A stretch of DNA of 13,981 nucleotides from Clostridiales bacterium (GTDB taxonomy: Bacteria; Bacillota; Clostridia; Christensenellales; QALW01), in the NCBI GenBank assembly GCA_018376855.1, contig JAHAAN010000039.1, forward strand, positions 1 to 13,981. The letters run 5' to 3'. Below the pieces are notes generated by a model, which ran no database searches, was not told the DNA's origin, and was given only the letters and a program-made list of their open reading frames with translations. Positions within the stretch are counted from its first letter, which is position 1, and every line of letters starts with the position of its first letter. The translations under genes were made by a program, and so were the position numbers. Below are positions 6,533 through 13,981 of the stretch, piece after piece.

Positions 6533-7213
6533 TTAAATCGGTCCGAATTTGCCCTCTATATTAATTCTGCCTATTGCCAAATATGTGCCGCCCGCCTGAT
6601 TCCAGCTTGTAGATGATACAATGATATACCTATATCCAGCTGCCTGTGAGTTTGCAATATTACTTACGCTGCGCGTGCAGTTTGACGTTGTATTGCCTAC
6701 CGTATCAAGCACATAGGCGCGGGAAGCAGTACTGCCTGATAATCCTGTAAATGTTCCAAGCGGTTGAGCGGAAGAAGGCATTTCCGTAACGGTTGAACCC
6801 GTGCCGTTTGACGGTGCTGAATTTGCGCCGTAAATAGTAATATTATTTGCGCCGTTTACATTGCTGTTATTTCTGTTCCACAGTTTAACAACAACATCCC
6901 TTATATACTTGCCTGCGCCAAAATCAAGCGCGATCCACGCAACCTTGCCATTATTATTTGAACAAGAAGCCCATCCGCGCGTATCAATAACATTTTGGAA
7001 CGCTTTCCAAGCCGCATATGTAGAGCTGTATACTGATGAATAATAAGCAGTATAAGGAGAAGGCGCGGTATTGCTTGTCATAGCGCTCGCAGGCTGCGAA
7101 CCTGATGCTGTAAGATCGGGAAAAACCGTATTTCCGTTGAAAAACACACGCTTCATTATTAAATTGTTTGCAATAACGCTATTAGCCTTATTTCCATTCA
7201 AATATATGCTCAT
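6533..7213 (-). CDS. Phage protein with discoidin-like (F5/8 type C) domain, probable tail accessory adhesin
   Basis: The product has 226 residues from ATG 7211-7213, preceded by AAAGGGTG; the longer in-frame ATG at 7294 lies inside the previous gene and is rejected. A short leader (MSIYLNGNKANSVIANNLIM, then VFFNGNTVFPDL) precedes a beta-rich domain from about residue 35 to the end. Landmarks are SSTYAAWKAFQNV, TRGWASCSNNNGKVAWIALD, YIRDVVVKLWNRNN and GYRYIIVSSTSWNQAGGTYLAIGRI. This is the pattern of discoidin/galactose-binding-like domains, which bind carbohydrate and sit in many phage baseplates. The gene follows the fibre protein by 13 bp and precedes the endolysin. It could help recognise surface glycans of the host. 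Ligand unknown. Confidence 0.7.
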   Translation of the reverse strand: MSIYLNGNKANSVIANNLIMKRVFFNGNTVFPDLTASGSQPASAMTSNTAPSPYTAYYSSVYSSTYAAWKAFQNVIDTRGWASCSNNNGKVAWIALDFGAGKYIRDVVVKLWNRNNSNVNGANNITIYGANSAPSNGTGSTVTEMPSSAQPLGTFTGLSGSTASRAYVLDTVGNTTSNCTRSVSNIANSQAAGYRYIIVSSTSWNQAGGTYLAIGRINIEGKFGPI

Positions 7214-7226
7214 TTTTACACACCCT

Positions 7227-8825
7227 TTAATTTGTAGTAATATACAGCATGCCGTTTGAATATGAAAAGTTTGCAGGCGCGCCTTCATCTTCATTCAGAT
7301 GTCTGCGCCAATCAGACCATTGCCCTGTTGTGTAATGGCGGTGATACACTGAGCCGTTACGGTTCCGCGGGAATGCAATTTGGATGCGGTCTGTATATTC
7401 CCCTTTTGCACCTGCAAAAAACGTTTGAATGAACATATAATAGTCCTCGCCCATTGGGGTGTTGACGTTTGTCAGAATCAAGTGCTTTGTTGTTGTGTTT
7501 GGATCATCTGTACCTTGCGCCGCCACGCCATTTTGAATAACGTCCCCGTTTTTATCGTATATGTCCCATGAGCTTTCAACCGCGCTTGACCTTGTCGCCG
7601 GCTTCCCAAAAGCAACGCCCGTGCCGCCCGACAAAAAATCAATCGCAAATTTTGCCGCGCCTATTGTGCGCGTCAAGGTTGTTACGCCGCCTTTGCTGTC
7701 TTGCACGCTGATTTCCACGTCATAAGATGTATCGGTGGATAATGCGCCGCCGATTAGCTGCAAAACTCTGCCGTTTGTGCCGTTTGCGGTTACCGGCACG
7801 CTTGTCCAGCTCGCAGCTGCCGTTGTTTTAAATCTGATCGTTATTTGATTAACCGTATTTGCACCCTGTGTTTGATCCAAGCTCCATGTAAAATCCACCT
7901 TTGCATATGTGCCGTAGTCGTCCGCCGTCATGGTTGACGTGCAGCGGGAGACGGTAAACGCGCTAATTGCCGGGTTTTCATATGCAAGTTTCCACACGGC
8001 AAACAGCACATTATTAGCGTTTGCCGTGTAGCTACCACCGGCGGCGTATTCCGCCGCGTTTGCATATGCGTTTGTACTCCATCCTAAAAAACCATAGTTT
8101 GCTCTTGTGGGCACTGTGCTTGACAGAGTTAATGCAACGCCATGTATTTTAGTCTGATTTGCGGGCGCGCCTGTTCCTCCGTTTGCGTCATAATATATGA
8201 TATATGTGCTTGCTTGCCATACCGCATATAGCGTTAACGCCGCGTTGCCTGTATAAATTGCACCGGACGCATATTCCGCCGTTGTTGCCGTGCCGGACGT
8301 TGCCCAACCTTGAAAGGCATACCCGGTGCGCGTCGGTTTCATGTCGGACAACGTTAAATTTATGCCGTACAATTTTGTTTGATTGGCCGGCGCGCCTGCA
8401 CCGCCGTTTGCGTTGTATGTAACTGCATAACCTGTAAGCGCGGGAATATCATACGACGCTGTAACAGTCATTGTTGCGTCAATCCAATCAATACCCGTCA
8501 GCTTTGCCGCACAATATACCGTTTTAGCGGCAGCTGATCGCTGATATTCAAACGTATATGTGCCAATCTTGGTTTGGTTAGATTCGCTCCAAGAACTGTT
8601 TACCGTGTGATTAAACGACACGCTGCCCCTTGATGTTGTTGCGGTTGTTGCATCATTAGTAAAATAGAAAGTGTTTGACGAATCATAGCAGGCATACCGC
8701 GTCCATACCCATACCTCAACCGTTACATTCGTAACTTGCGCTGCGCTTGTTGTGCTGGCATATATTCCGATTCTGCCTTTTGAATTTGCTATACTTCCCC
8801 AAACCGTTCCGCTTGGCGCTGCCAT
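7227..8825 (-). CDS. Phage baseplate/tail fibre protein with two InlB-B-type repeats and a pyocin-knob-like end
   Basis: The product has 532 residues. Start ATG 8823-8825 has GGAGGGGG just upstream; that box covers the last codons and stop of the preceding gene, so the two are coupled. Residues 1-130 are a beta-rich domain. Residues 133-203 and 208-279 are two repeats of the Listeria-Bacteroides type (PF09479), each with YNANGG/YDANGG, GAPANQTK, FQGWAT/FLGWST and a final LYAVW/LFAVW, 75 residues apart. Residues 284-420 (ISAFTVSRC...VDFTWSLDQ...SYDVEISVQDSKGG...GTGVAFGKP) resemble the DUF859-type part of siphovirus tail proteins. Residues 450-512 (LTNVNTPM...YYMFIQTFFAG...RIQIAFPRN...HYTTGQWSDWRRHL) resemble the pyocin-knob fold of fibres. 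The modular build suggests host-surface binding at the tail tip. Confidence 0.85.
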   Translation of the reverse strand: MAAPSGTVWGSIANSKGRIGIYASTTSAAQVTNVTVEVWVWTRYACYDSSNTFYFTNDATTATTSRGSVSFNHTVNSSWSESNQTKIGTYTFEYQRSAAAKTVYCAAKLTGIDWIDATMTVTASYDIPALTGYAVTYNANGGAGAPANQTKLYGINLTLSDMKPTRTGYAFQGWATSGTATTAEYASGAIYTGNAALTLYAVWQASTYIIYYDANGGTGAPANQTKIHGVALTLSSTVPTRANYGFLGWSTNAYANAAEYAAGGSYTANANNVLFAVWKLAYENPAISAFTVSRCTSTMTADDYGTYAKVDFTWSLDQTQGANTVNQITIRFKTTAAASWTSVPVTANGTNGRVLQLIGGALSTDTSYDVEISVQDSKGGVTTLTRTIGAAKFAIDFLSGGTGVAFGKPATRSSAVESSWDIYDKNGDVIQNGVAAQGTDDPNTTTKHLILTNVNTPMGEDYYMFIQTFFAGAKGEYTDRIQIAFPRNRNGSVYHRHYTTGQWSDWRRHLNEDEGAPANFSYSNGMLYITTN

Positions 8826-8829
8826 TCCA

Positions 8830-11800
8830 TTACCCCCTCCATACAAGTCCGTAATTCCCGTTGCCTCTTGCCATCCACGCAAAACCGCCCTGCCTTAATT
8901 CTTCATTGATAGCTGCTTTTTCTATATTAAGCGTCTCATTTGATATACTTGCAGGCGTGGTCGAGCCTTCCATAAAGCGTATATCTGTATTTGTGATAAC
9001 AACTTTAAAAGCGCTGTCTGTTTCACCCAAAATAATGCAAGGCTGCCCGTCATCCACCCCGAATTGTATATAATCCGTATATACACCTAAATCTGCAATG
9101 CTTTGGTGCATTACATCAATTTTCCCATTTAACTCACCTGTATCAACGGTTAAATCGTTTATGTCGTTTGTCGCGTCATTCAAAGTTTTTTGGAAAGCGG
9201 AAAAATTAAAAACCCATCCCGTGTATGTTTGCGTCATTAAGGATTCTCCGTTTTCGCCCGTTACAAGCGTTGAAATTGCTTGTGCGATTTGCTCTATCTT
9301 TGAACTTGCATAAGCAATATTTCCTGAATTTGTTGCAACATCGTCGGAAATATCTTTTGTTTCCTCTTTTGTAGCATAAGCTTCGCTCACTTCTGTTTTT
9401 ATGCTGTTTGCGCTTGTCGTTATGGCGGCTTCCGTTTCCGTTTTAGTATAATAGCCGCCCAAGGTTTGTGTTACTTCCGTTTTAGTCGCTCGCAATTCGA
9501 TTGCTTCTGCATTTTGCGTTATATTTGTTTCAGCCGTAGTAACTCTTACAGCAAGATCATCCACATCGGCTTGCGCCGCGTCTGCCGCCTGTTTCGCCGC
9601 TGTTGCGTCCGCCTGCGCTGCGTCCGCCGCTGCTTTCGCAGTGTTTGCAGCCGTTTGCGCCGCAGCCGCATTAGTTTTTGCCGTATCAGCTGTTTGCTGC
9701 GCGATTGCCGCATTGGCTGCCGCTGCATCCGCTGTTGTTTGAGCCGCGGTAACTGCCGCCTGAGCCGCTGCAACTTCTTCTTCCGTTGCATCTACTCTTG
9801 ATGTAACATCCGCAAGGTTCTTCTTTGCCGTTGTAAGATCGGCTGCCGCTTGCGCCGCTTTAGCGTCCGCATCATCCGCCGATTGCTGTGCTACTGTCGC
9901 CGCTGTCGCTGCTTCGTTTGCTTTCGTTTGTGCCGCCTCCGCATTTGTTTTGGCTGTGTTAGCGGTACTCTGAGCCTCCGCCGCTGCCGCTGCCGCTTCG
10001 TTTGCCGCCGTTTGCGCAGCGCTTGCATCGCCCTTGGCTTCATCGGCTGTTTTTTGCGCGTTTTCAGCCGCTGCGACTGCATTATTTGCTGCCGTTTGCG
10101 CCGTAGCTGCGTCTGTAACCGCCGCTGCCGCTTTGGTTTGCGCTGCAGTCGCTGCTGTGGCTGCCGCTGTTGCGTCTGCTTGCGCTGTGTCCGCCGCTTT
10201 TTGAGCTGCTGCAACTGCCGTTTGTGCTGCCGTAATATCTTCTTCCGTTGCATCAACGCGCTCTTGCACGGTTGCAAGGTCGGCTTGCGCCGCTTCAAGG
10301 TCTGCTTTTGCTTTATCCGCAACGCTTTGAGCCGTTAATGCTGCCGTCTTTGCGTTATTCGCTTCTGATTGTGCTTTTTCCGCCTCTGACGCTGCATTGT
10401 TCGCTGCTATTTGAGCCGCTGTTGCCTCTGTTGCCGCCTTATCTGCTTTCGTTTGCGCGGAAACGGCGGCCGTTTGTGCCGCTGCCGCCTGTGTAGCGGC
10501 ATTATTAGCTGTTTCATCAATGCTTGTTATTTGCTGCGCATGAGAGGCAATCGCTCCGGCGTTCTGCGTAATTTGCGTTTGCAGCGTGCTTGTCGCTTCC
10601 GTTAAATCCGTTTTGCGCGCATAATCGGCAGTCATAGTATTAGATAGGGTTGTTAAATCATCCCCCAGTGCATCAATATCCGCCTGCACCGCTTCCGCAT
10701 CCGCCTTTGCCGCCGCTGCTGTAGTCGCCGCCGCCGCTGCGTTTGCCTTGGCCGCGTCTGCGGTGCTTTGTGCCGACGCGGCACTGCTTACGGCTGTGTC
10801 CGCCGTTGTCTGCGCTGTTGCAGCTGCGGTTGCAGCATTATTTGCAGCGGTTTGAGCATTTGTTGCCGCCGTTTGTGCTTCCGTCGCTTTTATCTCTGCT
10901 GTTTCCGCCGCCTGCTTGGCTTGTTCCGCTGCCGCCTGCACGTTTGCAACCGAAGTTTCAAGCTCAGTAACGTTCTTTTTTACATTGTCAACCGCTGATT
11001 GCGCATTGTTCGCCGCCGTCTGTGCGGCTTGTGCTGATTGTACCGCATTACTTGCCTCTGTTTGGGCTGTATCTGCTGCGCTTTGCGCTGCGGATGCATT
11101 TTCAAGCGCGGTATCTGCTTGCGTTTTTGCATCATTGGCCGCCGTTTGAGCTGTATTTGCGATTGCCAAAGCTCTTACGGCTGACTGCGAATTTTTAGCA
11201 AATTGAGCCGCTAAATCAATAACTTTTTGGCGAATTCCGCTGTCTTTTATCAAATATTCGCCCAAAACCGCTTTATTTGTATTGTTTGCGATTGATCTTT
11301 CTATTGTTAAAAGTCTCGCCGAAAAATACAACTCCCCGTTATCATCAATGATGTTTACACGGTCGCCGGCTTTCACATTCGCCGGAAATGCGACTATATC
11401 CGCCTCATAATTGATTTCTGTGTCGCATATCTTTTTTAATTCCGCAACCGCACGGCTGCATAACTCCGATTGGCTCAATGTGTCATAAGAAAATGTTTTA
11501 GTGATATGTCCGCCGGATTTCTGATTGCCTGCATCATCTTTCCATAGCAGCCGCGCCCAGCGTTTCAACGCTTCGCGGGATTTCAATACGCCGCCCTCAA
11601 TATAAAAATTACCATCATCATACATATAACCGTTAAGCGTTATAGGGTTATCCTCTTTTTCAGGCGTTCCGCCCGTGCAAAGCAAAGCCGTTGCAAGATT
11701 TGCAATAGATTTTGTCGTTACTATGCTGTCAATTTCATAATTGAGCCTCAGGTTTATTCCCGTATCTTCTCCGCGTTTTTTATGTATATTGATATACTTG

Positions 11801-12345
11801 TGCACCACTAAAAGCCGATCGACATCAAAAGAAAATTCGATTTCACAGTTATCAAACTGCCTTGCAACGCTTAAAATGCGTTCCTGCGCTGTTTGCTCAC
11901 TGTCAAAGCTTAATTTGCGGGTAAGATCGGCAGCTTCATTCACGCCTATTATAAAGCCGGAACTCGCGGTAAACTTATTGATATAATGGCTTATTGGGTA
12001 CGCTTGATCTGCTTCATACTCCCCCACTATCTCATTGAGCAAGTCCATTCCTTCGTCTTCAGCATAAATATATACTTGCTGTTTTTTGGTATCGTCTTCC
12101 GTATCTATGATCTGATAAAATTCGTTTTCGCCATCCCCGCTTAACAAGAGGTAGTTGCCTACCTCTGTACAAGCCGAAGCATCGCGCCGTGTTTCATCGT
12201 CGTATGGGATTTTGCACTCAAAGATTGCCGTGCCGGTTTCAACATCAACCGTCATTAAATCGTCAACCACTGTAAGCCCTTGCGGTAGGCCTGTACTTGC
12301 TTGCCCCAATATATTCATTTGCCTATCCGCAAAATATACGATCAT
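8830..12345 (-). CDS. Phage tail-tip protein (Tal / prophage tail endopeptidase-like) with a very long Ala-rich coiled coil
   Basis: The product has 1171 residues. Residues 1-375 match the siphovirus tail-associated protein fold (PF06605-like, Gp18/Tal), with landmarks MNILGQASTGLPQGL, NEFYQIIDTEDD, GEYEADQAYPI, SREALKRWARLLW and VKAGDRVNIIDDNGELYFSA. This fold forms the tip below Dit and can carry a cell-wall endopeptidase activity. Residues ~385-930 are dominated by Ala/Gln/Thr/Asn heptads (AAQTAAN type), broken near 552-615 and again at two copies of RVDATEE (residues ~696 and 850). Residues ~1025-1171 are a beta-rich C-terminal domain common in these proteins (LMTQTYTGWVFNFSAF, CIILGETDSAFKVVITNTD, EELRQGGFAWMARGNGN). 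ATG 12343-12345 overlaps the stop of the Dit gene as ATGA and has GGGAGG upstream. Its long coiled coil probably forms a trimeric rod. Confidence 0.88.
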   Translation of the reverse strand: MIVYFADRQMNILGQASTGLPQGLTVVDDLMTVDVETGTAIFECKIPYDDETRRDASACTEVGNYLLLSGDGENEFYQIIDTEDDTKKQQVYIYAEDEGMDLLNEIVGEYEADQAYPISHYINKFTASSGFIIGVNEAADLTRKLSFDSEQTAQERILSVARQFDNCEIEFSFDVDRLLVVHKYINIHKKRGEDTGINLRLNYEIDSIVTTKSIANLATALLCTGGTPEKEDNPITLNGYMYDDGNFYIEGGVLKSREALKRWARLLWKDDAGNQKSGGHITKTFSYDTLSQSELCSRAVAELKKICDTEINYEADIVAFPANVKAGDRVNIIDDNGELYFSARLLTIERSIANNTNKAVLGEYLIKDSGIRQKVIDLAAQFAKNSQSAVRALAIANTAQTAANDAKTQADTALENASAAQSAADTAQTEASNAVQSAQAAQTAANNAQSAVDNVKKNVTELETSVANVQAAAEQAKQAAETAEIKATEAQTAATNAQTAANNAATAAATAQTTADTAVSSAASAQSTADAAKANAAAAATTAAAAKADAEAVQADIDALGDDLTTLSNTMTADYARKTDLTEATSTLQTQITQNAGAIASHAQQITSIDETANNAATQAAAAQTAAVSAQTKADKAATEATAAQIAANNAASEAEKAQSEANNAKTAALTAQSVADKAKADLEAAQADLATVQERVDATEEDITAAQTAVAAAQKAADTAQADATAAATAATAAQTKAAAAVTDAATAQTAANNAVAAAENAQKTADEAKGDASAAQTAANEAAAAAAEAQSTANTAKTNAEAAQTKANEAATAATVAQQSADDADAKAAQAAADLTTAKKNLADVTSRVDATEEEVAAAQAAVTAAQTTADAAAANAAIAQQTADTAKTNAAAAQTAANTAKAAADAAQADATAAKQAADAAQADVDDLAVRVTTAETNITQNAEAIELRATKTEVTQTLGGYYTKTETEAAITTSANSIKTEVSEAYATKEETKDISDDVATNSGNIAYASSKIEQIAQAISTLVTGENGESLMTQTYTGWVFNFSAFQKTLNDATNDINDLTVDTGELNGKIDVMHQSIADLGVYTDYIQFGVDDGQPCIILGETDSAFKVVITNTDIRFMEGSTTPASISNETLNIEKAAINEELRQGGFAWMARGNGNYGLVWRG
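9560..11190 (-). repeat. Heptad-repeat coding region of the tail-tip protein
   Basis: Degenerate short repeats of GCN-rich codons encode Ala-rich heptads. Two non-heptad punctuation segments, RVDATEED and RVDATEEE, are exactly 154 residues apart (22 heptads, also 14 hendecads). At the DNA level a 17-bp identity TCTTCTTCCGTTGCATC recurs at 9776-9792 and 10238-10254, 462 bp apart. The compositional bias also creates long Cys/Arg-rich and Lys/Arg/Gln-rich open frames on other frames, which are shadows. Confidence 0.8.
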
Positions 12346-13981
12346 ATGAACACCTCCCTATAACGCACTTTAAATTCGGGCGCATATTCAGACGCTACCC
12401 AGTCGGAATAGGCAAAACCGATCATATTCAAGCCGGGCTTTAAATAGAATTTCTCCCAATCATTACCCAAAGCCCCCAAATCGGGAGAAACGACGTTGTT
12501 CAATCTGATTTCGCCAGTATTACAATCGGCCTCAAGAATATCGTTTGCGCTGAATTTATTCGGAATATCCTTGACATCGTCGCAATTATTCTTTACAAAT
12601 TTAAGATTGTAAATGCCGTTATAGGCAAGCGGCGTATTTGTCCCCCATTGAGCAAAGACAAAAGTCAATTTCGTAACTGCTTTGTTGGCTATAACGCTGT
12701 TGGTGAATGTTTGCTGTATACCGCCAACATTAAATATAATTTTGCTCCCACTCTTTTGCACAACCGTGCTTTTATTTGATTTTGCCGTAGCGCCGAAAAA
12801 CTGATTCGTATATGACAAATCCCGTTCCGTACCATAAACCTTCACGCCGTCAACGTAAAAAACAATGTTTCCCGTCGTCCCCGTCTTGTTTTTGTATACT
12901 GCGACGGCCGCAATTTTAGCGCCAGTTGCATCGGAAAGAATCATTTGAAACGCGCCGATTTCGTTTTTACTGTTTGCGCCCATTATTTGAGCATAAGAAA
13001 GCTTAAAATTTGTTGCGCCTGTAACACCCGCCGCATCTGCCGGAACATCCCGCGTGATAACCGCACCATGCCACCCGTTGCCTGTCCCATAGCCGGAAGC
13101 GGTCAAATAGTAGCTGGAAGGAATCGGCGCTTCGTATGTGCTGATAGGCAGATTGCTGCAACTCGTGCTTGCACAGTAGCCTATTAAATCAGGTGAATCA
13201 ATTCTGTTTGCCTTGAATAATATCCCTGTCAATGACTTTGTGCTTGCCGACAACCCCGAAACCGTAAAAGAAACGCTTGCGCTGTATGTTTTCATACCCG
13301 GAAAATGGGTGGTGGCCGTTGGTTGCAATTCATTATAGGTATCTCTATTAGGATAATACTCATCATCTTTACTCAAATGACCTTGTATGAAAGGATCATA
13401 TGGAGAAAATTCAAAGCTTTCTTCCGTATATTCACCTATTTTAAAACTCACATTATGCCAAGAACTCCCCATATAGACAGACGCTAAAACGCTACCCGGC
13501 AAAATAGTTTTATATAAATTCAGCTGCACCGTAACTGTAACCTTGACGGAGTTTGCGATTCTTCCGCTCGTTTTCGCCGTTACGTTATAAGTATACGGAA
13601 CATTGCTTACCGTTTGCTGAATATTTAGCAGCTTGCCGGAAGTCGGTGTAGGCGCAGCCGTTATGAACTTTGCCGTTTTCATGCCCGGTTGCCCGACTTG
13701 CGCCGTCGTTAGCGGTGTGCTTATGCCGCTGTTTACGTTCCAAAGACTGCTTGAAGCTGCACCCCATGCGCTGGAAGTGTTAAAAGGTTGATTCATAAGT
13801 GTTTGCGATTGCGCAATGCCTGTTATGACATCCACTTCGTCAGGATTCCCAAGCTGTATAATCTTTTCATCCGATGTAAAAAACGAAACAAAGCCGCAAT
13901 CTCCCGCGCCCGTCAGCGTTCCCGCGCTTTCGTTCCCCTCTGCTTCCTTGTAAAAATCAGCCTCAAGGATCGGATAAGCTT
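12342..13981 (-). CDS. Phage distal tail protein (Dit), with inserted module; 5' end outside window
   Basis: The frame is open through the right edge, so the start lies beyond 13981; the GTG at 13835 is internal. About 545 residues are visible. The first part (ILEADFYKEAEGNES, GDCGFVSFFTSDEKIIQLGN) and the end (NDILEADCNTGEIRLNNVV, DLGALGNDWEKFYLKPGLNM, PEFKVRYREVFI) match the Sipho_tail/Dit fold, a hexameric hub joining tail tube and tip. Between them lie roughly 400 residues that ordinary Dit proteins lack. They include SGYGTGNGWHGAVITRDVPA, MGANSKNEIGAFQMILSDATG and NIVFYVDGVKVYG, beta-rich and like the carbohydrate-binding-type insertions of 'evolved' Dit proteins. The stop TGA overlaps the ATG of the tail-tip gene. 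This is the first visible gene of the late tail-lysis transcript. Confidence 0.8.
   Translation of the reverse strand, partial: AYPILEADFYKEAEGNESAGTLTGAGDCGFVSFFTSDEKIIQLGNPDEVDVITGIAQSQTLMNQPFNTSSAWGAASSSLWNVNSGISTPLTTAQVGQPGMKTAKFITAAPTPTSGKLLNIQQTVSNVPYTYNVTAKTSGRIANSVKVTVTVQLNLYKTILPGSVLASVYMGSSWHNVSFKIGEYTEESFEFSPYDPFIQGHLSKDDEYYPNRDTYNELQPTATTHFPGMKTYSASVSFTVSGLSASTKSLTGILFKANRIDSPDLIGYCASTSCSNLPISTYEAPIPSSYYLTASGYGTGNGWHGAVITRDVPADAAGVTGATNFKLSYAQIMGANSKNEIGAFQMILSDATGAKIAAVAVYKNKTGTTGNIVFYVDGVKVYGTERDLSYTNQFFGATAKSNKSTVVQKSGSKIIFNVGGIQQTFTNSVIANKAVTKLTFVFAQWGTNTPLAYNGIYNLKFVKNNCDDVKDIPNKFSANDILEADCNTGEIRLNNVVSPDLGALGNDWEKFYLKPGLNMIGFAYSDWVASEYAPEFKVRYREVFI

Noticed and set aside
9546..10322. 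Lys/Arg/Gln-rich frames on the same strand as the tail-tip gene
   Set aside because: They are frame-shifted readings of the Ala-rich repeat, not nucleic-acid-binding proteins.
9466..11149. Several Cys/Arg-rich or Leu/Pro-rich + strand frames opposite the tail-tip gene
   Set aside because: They mirror the GCN-rich Ala heptad codons of the real gene and have no ribosome binding sites.
9560..11190. Repeat-rich block resembling a CRISPR or satellite array
   Set aside because: Repeats are degenerate codon-level heptads in an open reading frame, with no fixed repeat-spacer pattern.

Overview
The window looks like a Bacillota chromosome, most likely class Clostridia. Shine-Dalgarno boxes are strong (AGGAGG, GGGAGG). 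A MepA-like MATE transporter and the C-terminus of a large serine recombinase of the Tn1549/TndX kind are present as remnants. The tail and lysis proteins match those of siphoviruses of gram-positive hosts. No species can be named from the sequence.

Left part, about 1-4620, is host chromosome in decay. It opens with the C-terminal part of a transglutaminase-like protein on the + strand (1-438) and a strong hairpin terminator (525-564). Minus-strand remnants follow: a serine recombinase C-terminus broken by stops and frameshifts (569-1176), a MATE transporter with a frameshift and three apparent internal deletions (1178-1927), an apparently intact winged-helix protein (2191-3210), a small Cys-rich protein with one in-frame stop (3362-3637), and an unrecognised gene read through two TGA stops and a frameshift (3909-4337). 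The rest of this part is AT-rich and holds no gene I can support.

At 4623-4667 lies the 3' half of a tRNA gene on the - strand, from the anticodon loop to the encoded CCA, probably tRNA-Arg with anticodon CCG. The 5' half is missing. Three tandem 11-bp repeats (4781-4813) sit about 115 bp away. I read this as one end of a prophage integrated in a tRNA gene. The rebuilt full tRNA and the integrase are expected at the other end, beyond the right edge.

From about 4668 to the right edge is prophage, with every gene on the - strand and tightly packed, several overlapping as ATGA. In transcription order (right to left) the genes are: distal tail protein Dit with an inserted module (partial, 12342-13981); a tail-tip (Tal-type) protein with a very long Ala-rich coiled coil (8830-12345); a baseplate or fibre protein with two InlB-B-type repeats and a pyocin-knob-like end (7227-8825); a discoidin-like protein (6533-7213); a Cys-His endolysin with two peptidoglycan-binding domains (5514-6506); a small one-TM protein (5212-5517); a holin (4976-5197); and a strong terminator (4902-4930). 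The first four should build the host-recognition tip of the tail, and the last three should lyse the cell. The terminator closes the late operon just before the attachment site.
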